Assembly (NCBI GenBank): GCA_013389115.1
Contig: JACADY010000042.1
Coordinates: 1 to 56,319 of the forward strand
DNA length: 56,319 nucleotides
From: Alphaproteobacteria bacterium
GTDB lineage: Bacteria > Pseudomonadota > Alphaproteobacteria > Micropepsales > Micropepsaceae
Direction: 5' to 3'
The notes below the pieces were generated by a model, which was not told where the DNA came from, ran no database searches, and saw only the letters and a list, made by a program, of their open reading frames with translations. The position numbers and the translations under genes were made by a program. This document shows positions 1 through 9,220 of this stretch, piece after piece (the first letter of the stretch is position 1; every line of letters begins with the position of its first letter).

Positions 1-2
1 AG

Positions 3-1174
<1,172 letters not shown>

Positions 1175-1204
1175 TTAAACCATAAAGGGAGGGATTGGCG
1201 CGCC

Positions 1205-2344
1205 ATGGACTTTACCTTGAGTGAGGACCAGCTTGCCGTTCAGGACTTGGCGCGCCGTTTCGCCGCGGCCGAGCTTGCTCCCCATGCGGCGCGCTGGGAC
1301 GAAGAGGGGTTCTTTCCCGTCGCCACCTTGAGGGCCGCCGCAGCGCTCGGCTTTGCCGGCATTTATGTACGCGGCGATGTGGGCGGATCCGAGCTCTCGC
1401 GCCTCGATGCGGCGCTCATCTTCGAGGAGCTTTCCGCCGGCTGCACCTCAACCGCCGCCTATCTCTCCATCCACAACATGGCCTCCTGGATGGTCGATCG
1501 CTTTGGAAACGCGGAACAGCGCCAGCGCTTCCTGCCAGCACTCACGCGCATGGACCTCATCGCGAGCTATTGCCTGACAGAGCCGGGTTCGGGATCGGAC
1601 GCGGGCGCCTTGCGCACCAGGGCGCAGCGCGAGGGCGATCATTACATCCTCAATGGCGGCAAGGCGTTCATCTCGGGCGCGGGGGTCTCGGACCTCTATG
1701 TCACCATGGTGCGCACAGGCGAGGAGGGGCCGAAGGGCATCACCTGCCTTGCGATCGAGAAGGGCACGCCGGGCCTCAGCTTCGGCAAGCCTGAACGCAA
1801 GATGGGCTGGAACAGCCAGCCGACGGCCCAGGTTCTCTTCGAAAATTGCCACGTGCCTGTCGTCAACCGGCTGGGCAGCGAGGGTGAAGGCTTTCGCATG
1901 GCGATGATGGGACTTGACGGCGGACGCATCAATATCGGGGCCTGCTCGCTTGGAACCGCGCGCGCGGCGATCGCGCAATCCCGGCGCTATCTTGGCGAGC
2001 GTCATGCCTTTGGCCGTCCGATCGGCGATTTTCAGGCGCTTCAGTTCAAGCTTGCCGACATGGCAACCGCGCTCGAGGCCTCGCGGCTCTTGATCCTTAG
2101 CGCGGCGGCCGCGCTCGACCGGCGCGACCCGCACGCGACGATGCTGTGCGCGATGGCGAAGCGCTTTGCCACGGACGCGTGTTTTGAGATCGCGGACAAT
2201 GCGCTGCAGATTCATGGCGGCTATGGCTATCTCAAGGACTTCCCGCTCGAGCGGCATGTGCGCGATCTGCGCGTGCATCAGATCCTTGAGGGCACGAATG
2301 AGATCATGCGCGTCATCATCGCGCGCGAGTTGATGCGTCAATAG
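1205..2344 (+). CDS. Isobutyryl-CoA dehydrogenase-like acyl-CoA dehydrogenase
   Basis: FAD-dependent acyl-CoA dehydrogenase of 379 aa. It shows the flavin/substrate motif CLTEPGSGSDAG and the C-terminal block ALQIHGGYGYLKDFPLERH followed by ILEGTNEIMR, whose glutamate is the catalytic base position in short-branched-chain members. This C-terminal block closely resembles isobutyryl-CoA dehydrogenase (ACAD8 type). The ATG at 1205 begins MDFTLSEDQLAVQDLAR, the usual family N-terminus; the open frame runs back to 542 but that part is antisense to hemB. The 3-hydroxyisobutyryl-CoA hydrolase starts 9 bp downstream and mmsB follows, so the role in valine degradation is supported by context. Confidence 0.93.
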   Translation: MDFTLSEDQLAVQDLARRFAAAELAPHAARWDEEGFFPVATLRAAAALGFAGIYVRGDVGGSELSRLDAALIFEELSAGCTSTAAYLSIHNMASWMVDRFGNAEQRQRFLPALTRMDLIASYCLTEPGSGSDAGALRTRAQREGDHYILNGGKAFISGAGVSDLYVTMVRTGEEGPKGITCLAIEKGTPGLSFGKPERKMGWNSQPTAQVLFENCHVPVVNRLGSEGEGFRMAMMGLDGGRINIGACSLGTARAAIAQSRRYLGERHAFGRPIGDFQALQFKLADMATALEASRLLILSAAAALDRRDPHATMLCAMAKRFATDACFEIADNALQIHGGYGYLKDFPLERHVRDLRVHQILEGTNEIMRVIIARELMRQ

Positions 2345-2353
2345 GGGGGTGGT

Positions 2354-3472
2354 GTGAGCGAAGCTGAAGTCCTGTTCGAGAAACGGGGTCGGATCGGGCT
2401 CATCACGCTCAACCGGCCCAAGGCGCTCAATGCGCTGACGCTCGGCATGGTCGATCTGATGCACGCGCAGCTCGATCTATGGGCCGTTGATCCCACGATC
2501 GAGGCCGTCGTGGCGATTGGCTCGGGCGAGCGCGCCTTCTGCGCGGGCGGCGATATTCGCGCGCTTTATGAATCGGGCAAGGCGCATACACCTTACGCGA
2601 TCGATTTCTATGGCCGCGAATATCAACTCAATACGCGCATCAAGCGCTATGCCAAGCCCTATGTGGCGATCCTCAACGGGATCACGATGGGGGGCGGTGT
2701 CGGCATATCCGTACACGGACAATTCGTCGTCGCGTGTCCCCAAACGGTTTTCGCCATGCCCGAGACCGGGATCGGGCTTTTCCCTGATGTCGGAGGGACC
2801 TATTTCCTGCCGCGCATGCCGGGAGAGTTAGGGCTCTATCTTGCGCTAACGGGCGCGCGGTTGAAGGGAAGCGATCTTGTTCACGCGGCGCTCGCAACCC
2901 ATTACACGGAAGGCGCAAGGCTCGCCGCGCTCGTCGATGCGCTCGCCTATGATGAGCGGGCGCCGGCCGCCGTTCTTGAGGCCTTTGCCGATAGGCCTGA
3001 GCCTTCTTCCCTTGAAGGGGTGAAAGGGCAGATCGATCAGCTCTTTGCAGGCGCCTCCATCGAAGCGATCCTTGGCGCACTCGATGGCGAGGGTTCTGAC
3101 TTTGCGCGCGATGCGCGGAGGACAATCCTCACAAAGTCTCCCACCAGCACCAAGGTCGCGTTCAGGCAATTGCGCAGTGGCGCGACGCTATCCTTCGAAG
3201 ACTGCATGCGGCTTGAATTCCGCCTCACTCACCGCTTCATGACCGGACATGATTTCTATGAGGGCGTGCGCGCCGTCATCATCGAGAAGGATCAGGCGCC
3301 AAAATGGTTTCCCGCCGCACTCGATGCGGTGAGCGATGCGGCGGTCGATGCCTATTTCCAACCGCTGCCGGGCGGCGAGCTGCCGCTCCCTCGATGCGAA
3401 TGGGCTCGCGGAGGATCGTCGACTGCACGAGCGCATCCCGCAGGGGAGCTTGTTCCCCCGGCGCGGCAGTGA
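2354..3472 (+). CDS. 3-hydroxyisobutyryl-CoA hydrolase with an aberrant C-terminal tail
   Basis: Crotonase-fold thioesterase that releases 3-hydroxyisobutyrate from its CoA ester in valine catabolism. The 372-aa frame starts at GTG after a G-rich Shine-Dalgarno. Motifs are NRPKALNALT, ERAFCAGGDIRALYE, the oxyanion segment GITMGGGVGIS, and MPETGIGLFPDVGGTYFL with the catalytic-type Glu/Asp. The late motif DFYEGVRAVIIEKDQAPKW is typical of this family. Family members normally end soon after YFxPL; here homology stops near GGELPL (about 3385). The last ~27 residues are translated from the reverse strand of a PAS-domain gene, so a deletion appears to have removed the native stop. The tail probably leaves the catalytic core intact. 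Confidence 0.9.
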   Translation: MSEAEVLFEKRGRIGLITLNRPKALNALTLGMVDLMHAQLDLWAVDPTIEAVVAIGSGERAFCAGGDIRALYESGKAHTPYAIDFYGREYQLNTRIKRYAKPYVAILNGITMGGGVGISVHGQFVVACPQTVFAMPETGIGLFPDVGGTYFLPRMPGELGLYLALTGARLKGSDLVHAALATHYTEGARLAALVDALAYDERAPAAVLEAFADRPEPSSLEGVKGQIDQLFAGASIEAILGALDGEGSDFARDARRTILTKSPTSTKVAFRQLRSGATLSFEDCMRLEFRLTHRFMTGHDFYEGVRAVIIEKDQAPKWFPAALDAVSDAAVDAYFQPLPGGELPLPRCEWARGGSSTARAHPAGELVPPARQ

Positions 3473-3719
3473 CGAAGCTACTCTGGAGCATGCCCGTCAC
3501 ATTGAGGCCGTAAAAGCTGCGCAAATGTTCGCCCATGAGACGGAAGCGAAAGTCGGGCGGGTTACCTGGGACGACATCCAGCAGGCAGACATAAGGCAGC
3601 AGCGAGGCCAAGAGCCGCGGGGATACGTCCTGGCGCTTTGGAAGCCCTTGCTCTGGCTTTATTTGGTGCCAGCAATCAATCACCGCCGCGACGATGCTTT
3701 CAGGCGATCGGGTGAACAT
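3279..3719 (-). pseudogene. PAS_5-type PAS domain protein, 3'-truncated
   Basis: The first ~111 residues, from FTRSPESIVAAVIDCWHQIKP through DFRFRLMGEHLRSFYGLNVTG to TILREPIRIEG, read like the PAS_5 sensor proteins common in Rhodospirillales and Hyphomicrobiales. After RIEG (around 3385-3391) the frame continues as low-complexity Arg/Pro-rich antisense of the hydrolase 3' end. The C-terminal strands of the domain are therefore missing. Nominal length is 146 aa. The frame is open and could be translated, but I treat it as a truncated gene created by the same deletion that altered the hydrolase. PAS_5 functions are mostly unknown. Confidence 0.7.
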
Positions 3720-3829
3720 CTGCCCCCCTAGGTCGATTAAACACCTAGCACCGGAGTGGTAAATCTAGTCTTTCGGTGTCGCCCATGCGCGGTAGACTGC
3801 AGGTGAGGGATGAATTTCGCATGAGCCGT

Positions 3830-3845
3830 GCGGCGTAGACGCCGC
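3830..3845 (+). promoter_or_regulatory. GC-rich stem-loop in the mmsB leader
   Basis: GCGGCG, loop TAGA, CGCCGC form a perfect 6-bp stem ending 10 bp before the GGGAGG Shine-Dalgarno of mmsB. There is no T-run, so it is not an obvious intrinsic terminator. It could affect leader structure; function is unknown. Confidence 0.35.
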
Positions 3846-3864
3846 CGCAATTTGGGAGGCCTCG

Positions 3865-4764
3865 ATGGCAATCATCGGATTTGTTGGACTTGGGAACATG
3901 GGTGGTCCCATGCTGCGCAATCTCATCAAGGCGGGGCACACGGTGAGGGCCTTCGACCTTTCGGCCCGTGCGCTTGAGGCGGCCAAGGATGCGGGGGCAA
4001 GTGTCTGCGCCAGCAGCGGTGAAGCTGCGGAGGGTGCGCAGGTCATTCTGACGATGCTGCCCGCGGGGGCTCATGTGCGCAGCGTCCTTCTTGGCGACAC
4101 CGGTCTTTTCAGCGCGGCGCAGAAAGGAACGCTCTTCATCGATGCCTCGACCATCGATGTCGAAACGGCCCGAATGCTCCATGAGGAGGCCGGCAAATCT
4201 TCACATCTCTTTCTCGATGCGCCCGTGTCAGGCGGTACGGGTGGAGCGGCAGCCGGAACCCTCACCTTCATGGTCGGGGGCTCCGAAGAGGCATTCATGC
4301 GCGCAAAGCCCATTCTTGCCGCGATGGGAAAGAACATCGTCCATGCGGGCGGAGCGGGGACGGGCCAGGCGGCCAAGATCTGCAACAACATGATCCTCGC
4401 GATCTCGATGATCGGCGTGTCGGAGGCCTTTGTCCTTGCTGAAAAACTTGGGCTTTCGCATCAAAAGCTGTTCGACATCGCATCGACCTCATCGGGCCAG
4501 TGCTGGTCGCTGACAAGCTATTGTCCGGTTCCTGGCCCCGTGCCAGCGTCTCCCGCAAACCGGGACTTCCAGCCCGGCTTTACTGCCGCGATGATGCTGA
4601 AGGATCTCAAGCTCGCCATGGCCGCCGCCATGGGCGCCAATGCGGCAACGCCCCTTGGCGCGCAGGCGGCCGCGCTTTACGCGCTCTTTGCGGCCTCAGG
4701 CGAGGAGGGTCGCGATTTTTCAGGGATCATTCAGTTCCTGCGCGGCGAGAATGCGCCCGGTTAA
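3865..4764 (+). CDS. mmsB: 3-hydroxyisobutyrate dehydrogenase
   Basis: NAD-dependent oxidation of 3-hydroxyisobutyrate to methylmalonate semialdehyde, the valine-pathway step after the upstream hydrolase. The 299-aa protein begins with the Rossmann motif GFVGLGNMGGPM, contains the substrate motif DAPVSGGTGGAAAGTLTFMVGG, and has the catalytic lysine in GTGQAAKICNNMIL. The ATG has an excellent GGGAGG ribosome site. It is separated from the hydrolase by the truncated PAS gene and a 145-bp leader, so it may have its own promoter. Confidence 0.97.
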   Translation: MAIIGFVGLGNMGGPMLRNLIKAGHTVRAFDLSARALEAAKDAGASVCASSGEAAEGAQVILTMLPAGAHVRSVLLGDTGLFSAAQKGTLFIDASTIDVETARMLHEEAGKSSHLFLDAPVSGGTGGAAAGTLTFMVGGSEEAFMRAKPILAAMGKNIVHAGGAGTGQAAKICNNMILAISMIGVSEAFVLAEKLGLSHQKLFDIASTSSGQCWSLTSYCPVPGPVPASPANRDFQPGFTAAMMLKDLKLAMAAAMGANAATPLGAQAAALYALFAASGEEGRDFSGIIQFLRGENAPG

Positions 4765-4865
4765 CCAGACTGTTTAAATCGTCCTTAGCATCCTTCACCC
4801 TAATTTCGGCATTGGCCTGCGAACGGCAGGCGCTCAATTCGTCGTGAATCGGGGCGAGTAGTGAC

Positions 4866-5375
4866 ATGAATGCGATTGCCAAGCCGCGCCAAGTGGAAAC
4901 CGAAGAAGCGCCCGCAGCGGTGCGCGCGCATTACCTTGAGACCTTGAACAAGGTTGAGCGGCTGCACCGTCATCTGCTCGATGTGATCAAGGATGAGCTC
5001 GATCGCAAGGGCCTTCGCGATGTCAACAGCGTCCAGGCGCTGCTTCTCTACAACATTGGCGATGCGGAAATGACGGCGGGCGAGCTGCGCACGCGCGGCC
5101 ACTATCTCGGGTCCAATGTCTCCTACAATCTCAAGAAGCTTGTCGAGGCGGGCTATATTCATCACGCGCGCTCCGATCTCGACCGGCGTTCGGTGAGGGT
5201 TCGCCTTACCGAGAAGGGTCGCGAGATCAATCGCACCGTCGCCACGCTGTTCGAGCGGCACACGCTCTCGGTTGAAAAAGTCGGCGGCATCAATGCCGAA
5301 GAGCTGGAGAGCATGAACAAGGTTCTGCAGAGGCTCGAGCGCTTCTGGTCGGATCAGATCCGGTTCCGCCTTTAA
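4866..5375 (+). CDS. ldtR: MarR-family transcriptional regulator, LdtR type
   Basis: Winged-helix DNA-binding regulator of 169 aa. LdtR, known from Liberibacter and other Hyphomicrobiales, controls L,D-transpeptidase and stress genes. The recognition region RTRGHYLGSNVSYNLKKLVEAGYI and the wing ARSDLDRRSVRVRLTEKG are clear, and the C-terminus (RLERFWSDQIRFRL) matches the LdtR subgroup. It is transcribed alone with an AT-richer leader at 4765-4865. No L,D-transpeptidase gene is visible nearby. Specific target genes are inference from the subgroup only. Confidence 0.88.
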   Translation: MNAIAKPRQVETEEAPAAVRAHYLETLNKVERLHRHLLDVIKDELDRKGLRDVNSVQALLLYNIGDAEMTAGELRTRGHYLGSNVSYNLKKLVEAGYIHHARSDLDRRSVRVRLTEKGREINRTVATLFERHTLSVEKVGGINAEELESMNKVLQRLERFWSDQIRFRL

Positions 5376-5408
5376 GCGCTCTCGCCTTTTTTTCGCGCCA
5401 GTGCTTAA
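5372..5408 (+). terminator. Possible terminator after ldtR
   Basis: TTAAGC at the ldtR stop and GCTTAA at 5403-5408 are complementary, with a run of seven T between them. The T-run lies in the loop rather than after the stem, so this is weak support for an intrinsic terminator. Confidence 0.25.
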
Positions 5409-5417
5409 TTCGCGGAC

Positions 5418-6221
5418 ATGTCAGTCCGCCCCGCTTTTCGTTTTCTTGAACATGACGGCGTGCTTGCCTTTGCTCACAGGGGCGGGGCGCTTGAGGCGCC
5501 AGAGAACACGATGGCCGCGTTCCAATACGCGGCGGGGCTCGGATATCGCTATCTCGAAACGGATGTCTATGCCACACGAGACGGGGTGCTGCTCGCCTTT
5601 CACGATGACCGCCTCGATCGGGTCACCGACCGCAAGGGGCTGATCGAGCGGCTCGATTATGCGCAGGTGCGAGAGGCACGGATCGGTGGGGGGGAGCCTA
5701 TTCCGCTTCTTGCCGATGTCCTCTCCAGCTTTCCCGACGCACGCTTCAACATCGATCCGAAGCATGACCGGGCGGTTGGTCCCTTGATCGCGGTTTTGCG
5801 TGATTTGGCGGCCTCGGACCGTGTCTGTGTCGGCTCGTTCTCCGATCAGCGCATCGAGATCATCCGGCGCAGTTTCGATGGCCGGATCTGCACGTCCCTT
5901 GGTCCGCGCGGGGTCCTTTGGCTGAAGGCCGCCGCGATGGGATTGCCGACGCCGATGCTGCACGCCGGCTGCGTGCAGGTGCCTGTGCGCACGCGCGGCA
6001 TCGCGCTCGTCACCCCGCCGCTTATTGCCGTCGCAAGGCGGCTTCAGCTTCAGGTTCATGTCTGGACGATCGATGATGCGGACGAGATGGCCGCCCTGCT
6101 CGATCTGGGGGTCCATGGTCTCATGACGGACCGCCCCTCCGTGCTCAAACGGGTGCTGATGGAGCGCGGACAATGGCTAAGCGGTGGACCGCTTGCGGGA
6201 GGGCCGCCGCTGGCGGCATGA
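5418..6221 (+). CDS. Glycerophosphodiester phosphodiesterase family protein
   Basis: Hydrolyses glycerophosphodiesters to glycerol-3-phosphate and an alcohol. The 267-aa TIM-barrel protein shows the family signature early: FAHRGGALEAPENTMAAF with catalytic His and metal Glu, then YLETDVYATRDGVLLAFHDDRLDRVT supplying Glu, Asp and the second His. The lysine strand FNIDPKHD and the late VWTIDDADEM and GLMTDRP motifs agree. No signal peptide is seen, so it acts in the cytosol. It sits 42 bp after ldtR, and DUF6898 begins 8 bp after its stop, suggesting a short operon. Confidence 0.94.
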   Translation: MSVRPAFRFLEHDGVLAFAHRGGALEAPENTMAAFQYAAGLGYRYLETDVYATRDGVLLAFHDDRLDRVTDRKGLIERLDYAQVREARIGGGEPIPLLADVLSSFPDARFNIDPKHDRAVGPLIAVLRDLAASDRVCVGSFSDQRIEIIRRSFDGRICTSLGPRGVLWLKAAAMGLPTPMLHAGCVQVPVRTRGIALVTPPLIAVARRLQLQVHVWTIDDADEMAALLDLGVHGLMTDRPSVLKRVLMERGQWLSGGPLAGGPPLAA

Positions 6222-6228
6222 ACGGCTG

Positions 6229-6441
6229 ATGGCTAAGGATATTTCTGGCAAGAACAGCGGTGGCGGGCTTTATTTTGAGTTCATTGCCATCGGCGTCAGC
6301 GTCAAGTGCACGGCAATCGATCCTGCTTCCGGGATGGAGGCTTCTGTCATCGGGCCAACGTCCGCACTATCCAGCGACCTTGAAAAGCTCGCCGCGGCCA
6401 AGTTGCGGCGTCTCATTGAAAAGCAAAACCCCAAGAATTGA
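6229..6441 (+). CDS. DUF6898-like small protein
   Basis: A 70-aa protein starting 7 bases after the phosphodiesterase stop. The core GGGLYFEFIAIGVSVKCTAIDPASG followed by a GPTSA segment is the pattern I recall for DUF6898 proteins, which alphaproteobacteria often keep next to a GDPD gene. Function is unknown. The ATG at 6229 is preferred to an upstream in-frame ATG at 6184 that overlaps the phosphodiesterase. The last three codons and stop form the left arm of a terminator hairpin. Confidence 0.8.
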   Translation: MAKDISGKNSGGGLYFEFIAIGVSVKCTAIDPASGMEASVIGPTSALSSDLEKLAAAKLRRLIEKQNPKN

Positions 6442-6458
6442 ACGGCTAAATTCTTGGG
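6430..6458. terminator. Bidirectional terminator between DUF6898 and mucR-like genes
   Basis: CCCAAGAATT and AATTCTTGGG form a perfect 10-bp stem with a 9-nt loop. A-rich sequence lies to the left and AGTTTC to the right, so the hairpin could stop transcription from both convergent genes. It includes the stop codon of the DUF6898 gene. Confidence 0.75.
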
Positions 6459-6491
6459 AGTTTCACCGCAGGCTCAAACAGAAGACCCTGC

Positions 6492-6950
6492 CTATGCAGC
6501 AACCTTGCGCTTGCGCCCACGCTGGCGCGCCGCCGTCGCAATGCGGCCAAGGCCGATCTGCTTGGCGAATTCAGAACGCTGCTTTGCATAGTTCGGAGCC
6601 ACCATGGGATAGTCCGCGCCCAGGCCCCACTTGGCCCTGTATTCTTCGGGCGAGAGGTTGTATTTCGAGCGCAGATAGCGCTTGAGCATCTTCAACTTCG
6701 CGCCGTCTTCTAAACAAATGATGTAGTCGGGAGTAACGGACTTCTTCACTGGCACTGCCGGCCTTTGTGCGGTTGCAATTTCTGATCCTGCAACCGTATT
6801 CAATCCACCCAGAGAGCCGTAGACGCTCTTTATGAACGCGGGGATTTCAGACATCGGAATTTGATTGTGGCTGACATAGGCTGCAACAATCTCGGCGGCG
6901 AGTTGAAGGACGGTCTCGTTCTTCTCCATTGTGTCGTCTTCCATATCCAT
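6492..6950 (-). CDS. MucR/Ros-family transcriptional regulator lacking zinc-ligand histidines
   Basis: A 152-aa Ros/MucR regulator; relatives control exopolysaccharide, motility and cell-cycle genes in alphaproteobacteria. The N-terminal oligomerisation segment (ETVLQLAAEIVAAYVSHNQIP) and the DNA-binding region TPDYIICLEDGAKLKMLKR are clear. The canonical KRHLxTH segment reads KRYLRSKY here, so both zinc-ligand histidines are absent while Cys and Asp remain. Zinc-free members (Ml proteins of Mesorhizobium) are known to fold and bind DNA. The ATG at 6950 has AAGGAA upstream; a start at 6998 is less likely. AT-rich DNA upstream is typical for these autoregulated genes. Confidence 0.9.
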   Translation of the reverse strand: MDMEDDTMEKNETVLQLAAEIVAAYVSHNQIPMSEIPAFIKSVYGSLGGLNTVAGSEIATAQRPAVPVKKSVTPDYIICLEDGAKLKMLKRYLRSKYNLSPEEYRAKWGLGADYPMVAPNYAKQRSEFAKQIGLGRIATAARQRGRKRKVAA

Positions 6951-7330
6951 GTCTCTTAGGTTCCTTTCACGAATCAAAGCTTCCCCGATAAGCAGCAAAT
7001 ATAAATCTTAGTCCGCAGGTGCAACAGTTCCATTGATCCAGGCTCTGTCGCGCACAGAAATTTGGGACGATACAGTCTTAAGGCCATTTCTCGGCCTGCT
7101 TCTGCTTAACAATCGTTCATCTTGGGGTGGTAACGCGCTGCGACACTGAATGTCTGCGTGTGTCGCCGCGTCCACGAGATATGGTGCATCGGCTGCACGC
7201 ATCAGATATAGGTGGTGAGTATTCCGCCTCCGTTGCTGGCGGGCAGGCGACCCGCCGCAAGGGTTGATCTTGCCGGGCAGTCCTGCCTCCAGCGAAGAGC
7301 GCGTTCCTCCCAATCGAAAGCGAGGCCGGC
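6951..7330. other. Intergenic region between divergent mucR-like gene and glyA
   Basis: No convincing gene. The mucR side is AT-rich (for example AGCAAATATAAATC near 6993), as expected for a promoter and Ros/MucR sites. The glyA side holds GGCGGG...CCCGCC (about 7238-7256), a stem-loop roughly 75 bp before the start. I could not match it to a known riboswitch. Short frames here lack ribosome sites. Confidence 0.5.
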
Positions 7331-8632
7331 ATGACAGCAACGCCCGAGCGTAAGGACAGATATTCCCAGGAAGGGTTCTTTTCCGAGAGCCTCCTCACGC
7401 GCGATCCCCTTTTGGCCAAGGCGATCGGCTCGGAGTTGGAGCGCCAGCAAACGCAGATCGAGCTCATCGCGTCAGAGAACATCGTCTCGCGCGCCGTTTT
7501 GGAGGCGCAAGGCTCAATCCTCACCAATAAATACGCCGAAGGATATCCGGGCCGGCGCTATTATGGGGGATGCGAGTTCGTCGATGTGGCAGAAACGCTT
7601 GCCATCGAGCGGGCGTGCAAGCTCTTTTCCTGTGAATTCGCCAATGTTCAGCCGCATTCGGGCGCGCAGGCCAATCAAGCCGTGTTCATGGCGTTGATGA
7701 AACCCGGGGATACCTTCCTTGGCCTCAACCTCGCGGCCGGCGGTCACCTCACGCATGGATCGCCCGCGAACCAGTCGGGCAAGTGGTTCAATGCCGTATC
7801 CTATGGCGTTCATCCTGAAACGCATCGGATCGACTATGACGAACTGGAGCGCCTCGCCGATCAGCATCGGCCGAAGATCATCATCGCGGGCGGTTCGGCC
7901 TATCCACGCTTCATCGATTTTGCGCGCATCAGGCAAGCGGCCGACGCGGTGGGGGCGATGTTCATGGTCGATATGGCGCATTTCGCAGGCCTCGTGGCGG
8001 GCGGCGTGCATCCCAATCCGCTCGAATACGCCCATGTCGCCACGACGACGACACACAAGACCTTGCGCGGACCGCGCGGCGGCATGGTGCTGACGAACGA
8101 TCCAGAGCTCGGCAAGAAGATCAATTCGGCCGTGTTCCCCGGTCTTCAGGGCGGCCCCTTGATGCATGTGATCGCGGCCAAGGCGGTTGCCTTTGGCGAA
8201 GCGCTGCGCCCCGAATTCAAGGTCTATGCGAAGGCGATCGTCGACAATGCGCGCGTGCTTGCGGATACCTTGAAGGCGTGCGGGCTTGCCATCACCTCGG
8301 ACGGCACGGACACGCATTTGATGCTGGTCGATGTGCGGCCCAAGGGCGCGCGCGGCAATACCGCCGAACGGGCGCTCGAGCATGCCAATATGACCTGCAA
8401 CAAGAACGCCATTCCGTTTGATCCTGAAAAGCCGGCCGTTACTTCCGGCATCAGGCTTGGCACGCCGGCGGCGACGACGCGGGGCTTTGGCGAGGCGGAG
8501 TTCCGTCAGGTCGGCGTCTGGATCGCCGAAGTGCTCGAGGGACTTGCGCGGGAAGGGGATAACGGCGGTACGATCGCCCATGTGCGCGCACAGGTGATCG
8601 ATCTGTGCCGTAAATTTCCCATCTATGGCTAA
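7331..8632 (+). CDS. glyA: Serine hydroxymethyltransferase
   Basis: PLP enzyme interconverting serine and glycine with tetrahydrofolate, the main source of one-carbon units. The 433-aa length is normal. Motifs are [33 protein letters not shown], and the PLP-lysine site [16 protein letters not shown]. The ATG at 7331 follows a GAGG-containing leader. It heads a run of co-directional genes (nrdR, rib genes, nusB, thiL), although a 120-bp gap with a palindromic repeat separates it from nrdR. Confidence 0.98.
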   Translation: MTATPERKDRYSQEGFFSESLLTRDPLLAKAIGSELERQQTQIELIASENIVSRAVLEAQGSILTNKYAEGYPGRRYYGGCEFVDVAETLAIERACKLFSCEFANVQPHSGAQANQAVFMALMKPGDTFLGLNLAAGGHLTHGSPANQSGKWFNAVSYGVHPETHRIDYDELERLADQHRPKIIIAGGSAYPRFIDFARIRQAADAVGAMFMVDMAHFAGLVAGGVHPNPLEYAHVATTTTHKTLRGPRGGMVLTNDPELGKKINSAVFPGLQGGPLMHVIAAKAVAFGEALRPEFKVYAKAIVDNARVLADTLKACGLAITSDGTDTHLMLVDVRPKGARGNTAERALEHANMTCNKNAIPFDPEKPAVTSGIRLGTPAATTRGFGEAEFRQVGVWIAEVLEGLAREGDNGGTIAHVRAQVIDLCRKFPIYG

Positions 8633-8688
8633 TGTCGTGATTTCGAAGTCCGCTTCAATACCGGCACGCCACTCAGTCTATTCAGTAT

Positions 8689-8738
8689 TGTCGCAACGAT
8701 CAGCGGAAAACCGGTACCCAGCTTTCCGCGCGTTGCTC
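8689..8738. repeat. Dispersed palindromic repeat, copy 1
   Basis: Core TGTCGCAACG...AGCGGAAAACCGGTACCC...CTTTCCGCGCGTTGCTC. GCGGAAA and TTTCCGC are the inner arms, and GCAACG/CGTTGC the outer arms. It shares this structure with copies at 14047 and 23815 and resembles the RIME-type palindromic repeats of rhizobia. It lies between glyA and nrdR. Confidence 0.85.
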
Positions 8739-8755
8739 TAGCCTAGGACGCGACC

Positions 8756-9220
8756 ATGCGGTGCCCTTATTGCGGCCATCCCGATACTCAGGTGAAGGAT
8801 AGCCGCCCGACCGAAGACAATGCCGCCATCCGGCGGCGGCGCGAGTGCATGTCGTGCGGCCAGCGCTTCACGACGTTCGAGCGTATCCAGCTGCGCGACT
8901 TGACCGTCCTCAAAAGCAACGGGAGGCGCGAACCCTTCGACCGGGACAAGCTCATGCGCTCGGTCCTGCACGCGACGCGCAAGCGGCCGGTCGATCCCCA
9001 GCGGGTCGAGCAGATGGTGAACGGGATCGTGCGCCAGCTCGAAATGAGCGGCGACAGCGAGATCGTTTCGAAGGATATCGGCGAAGCGGTCATGGCAGGG
9101 CTCGCCAAGCTCGACCCCGTCGCCTATGTGCGGTTCGCCTCCGTCTATCGCAATTTCCGCGAAGTGAAAGACTTCGAGGAATTCATCGATGAAGAAAAGC
9201 TGAGGAGCCGCGGGCTTTGA
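8756..9220 (+). CDS. nrdR: Transcriptional repressor NrdR
   Basis: Zinc-ribbon plus ATP-cone repressor of ribonucleotide reductase genes, 154 aa. The N-terminus [18 protein letters not shown] pairs with [16 protein letters not shown] to give the four-cysteine ribbon. The ATP-cone begins at [16 protein letters not shown]. It binds NrdR boxes near nrd promoters, none of which is seen here. Its TGA overlaps the TTG start of ribD, indicating translational coupling, the usual glyA-nrdR-ribD order in alphaproteobacteria. Confidence 0.98.
   Translation: MRCPYCGHPDTQVKDSRPTEDNAAIRRRRECMSCGQRFTTFERIQLRDLTVLKSNGRREPFDRDKLMRSVLHATRKRPVDPQRVEQMVNGIVRQLEMSGDSEIVSKDIGEAVMAGLAKLDPVAYVRFASVYRNFREVKDFEEFIDEEKLRSRGL

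Noticed and set aside
7514..8581. A 355-aa minus-strand frame inside glyA
   Set aside because: Antisense shadow of glyA, which has clear PLP and substrate motifs.
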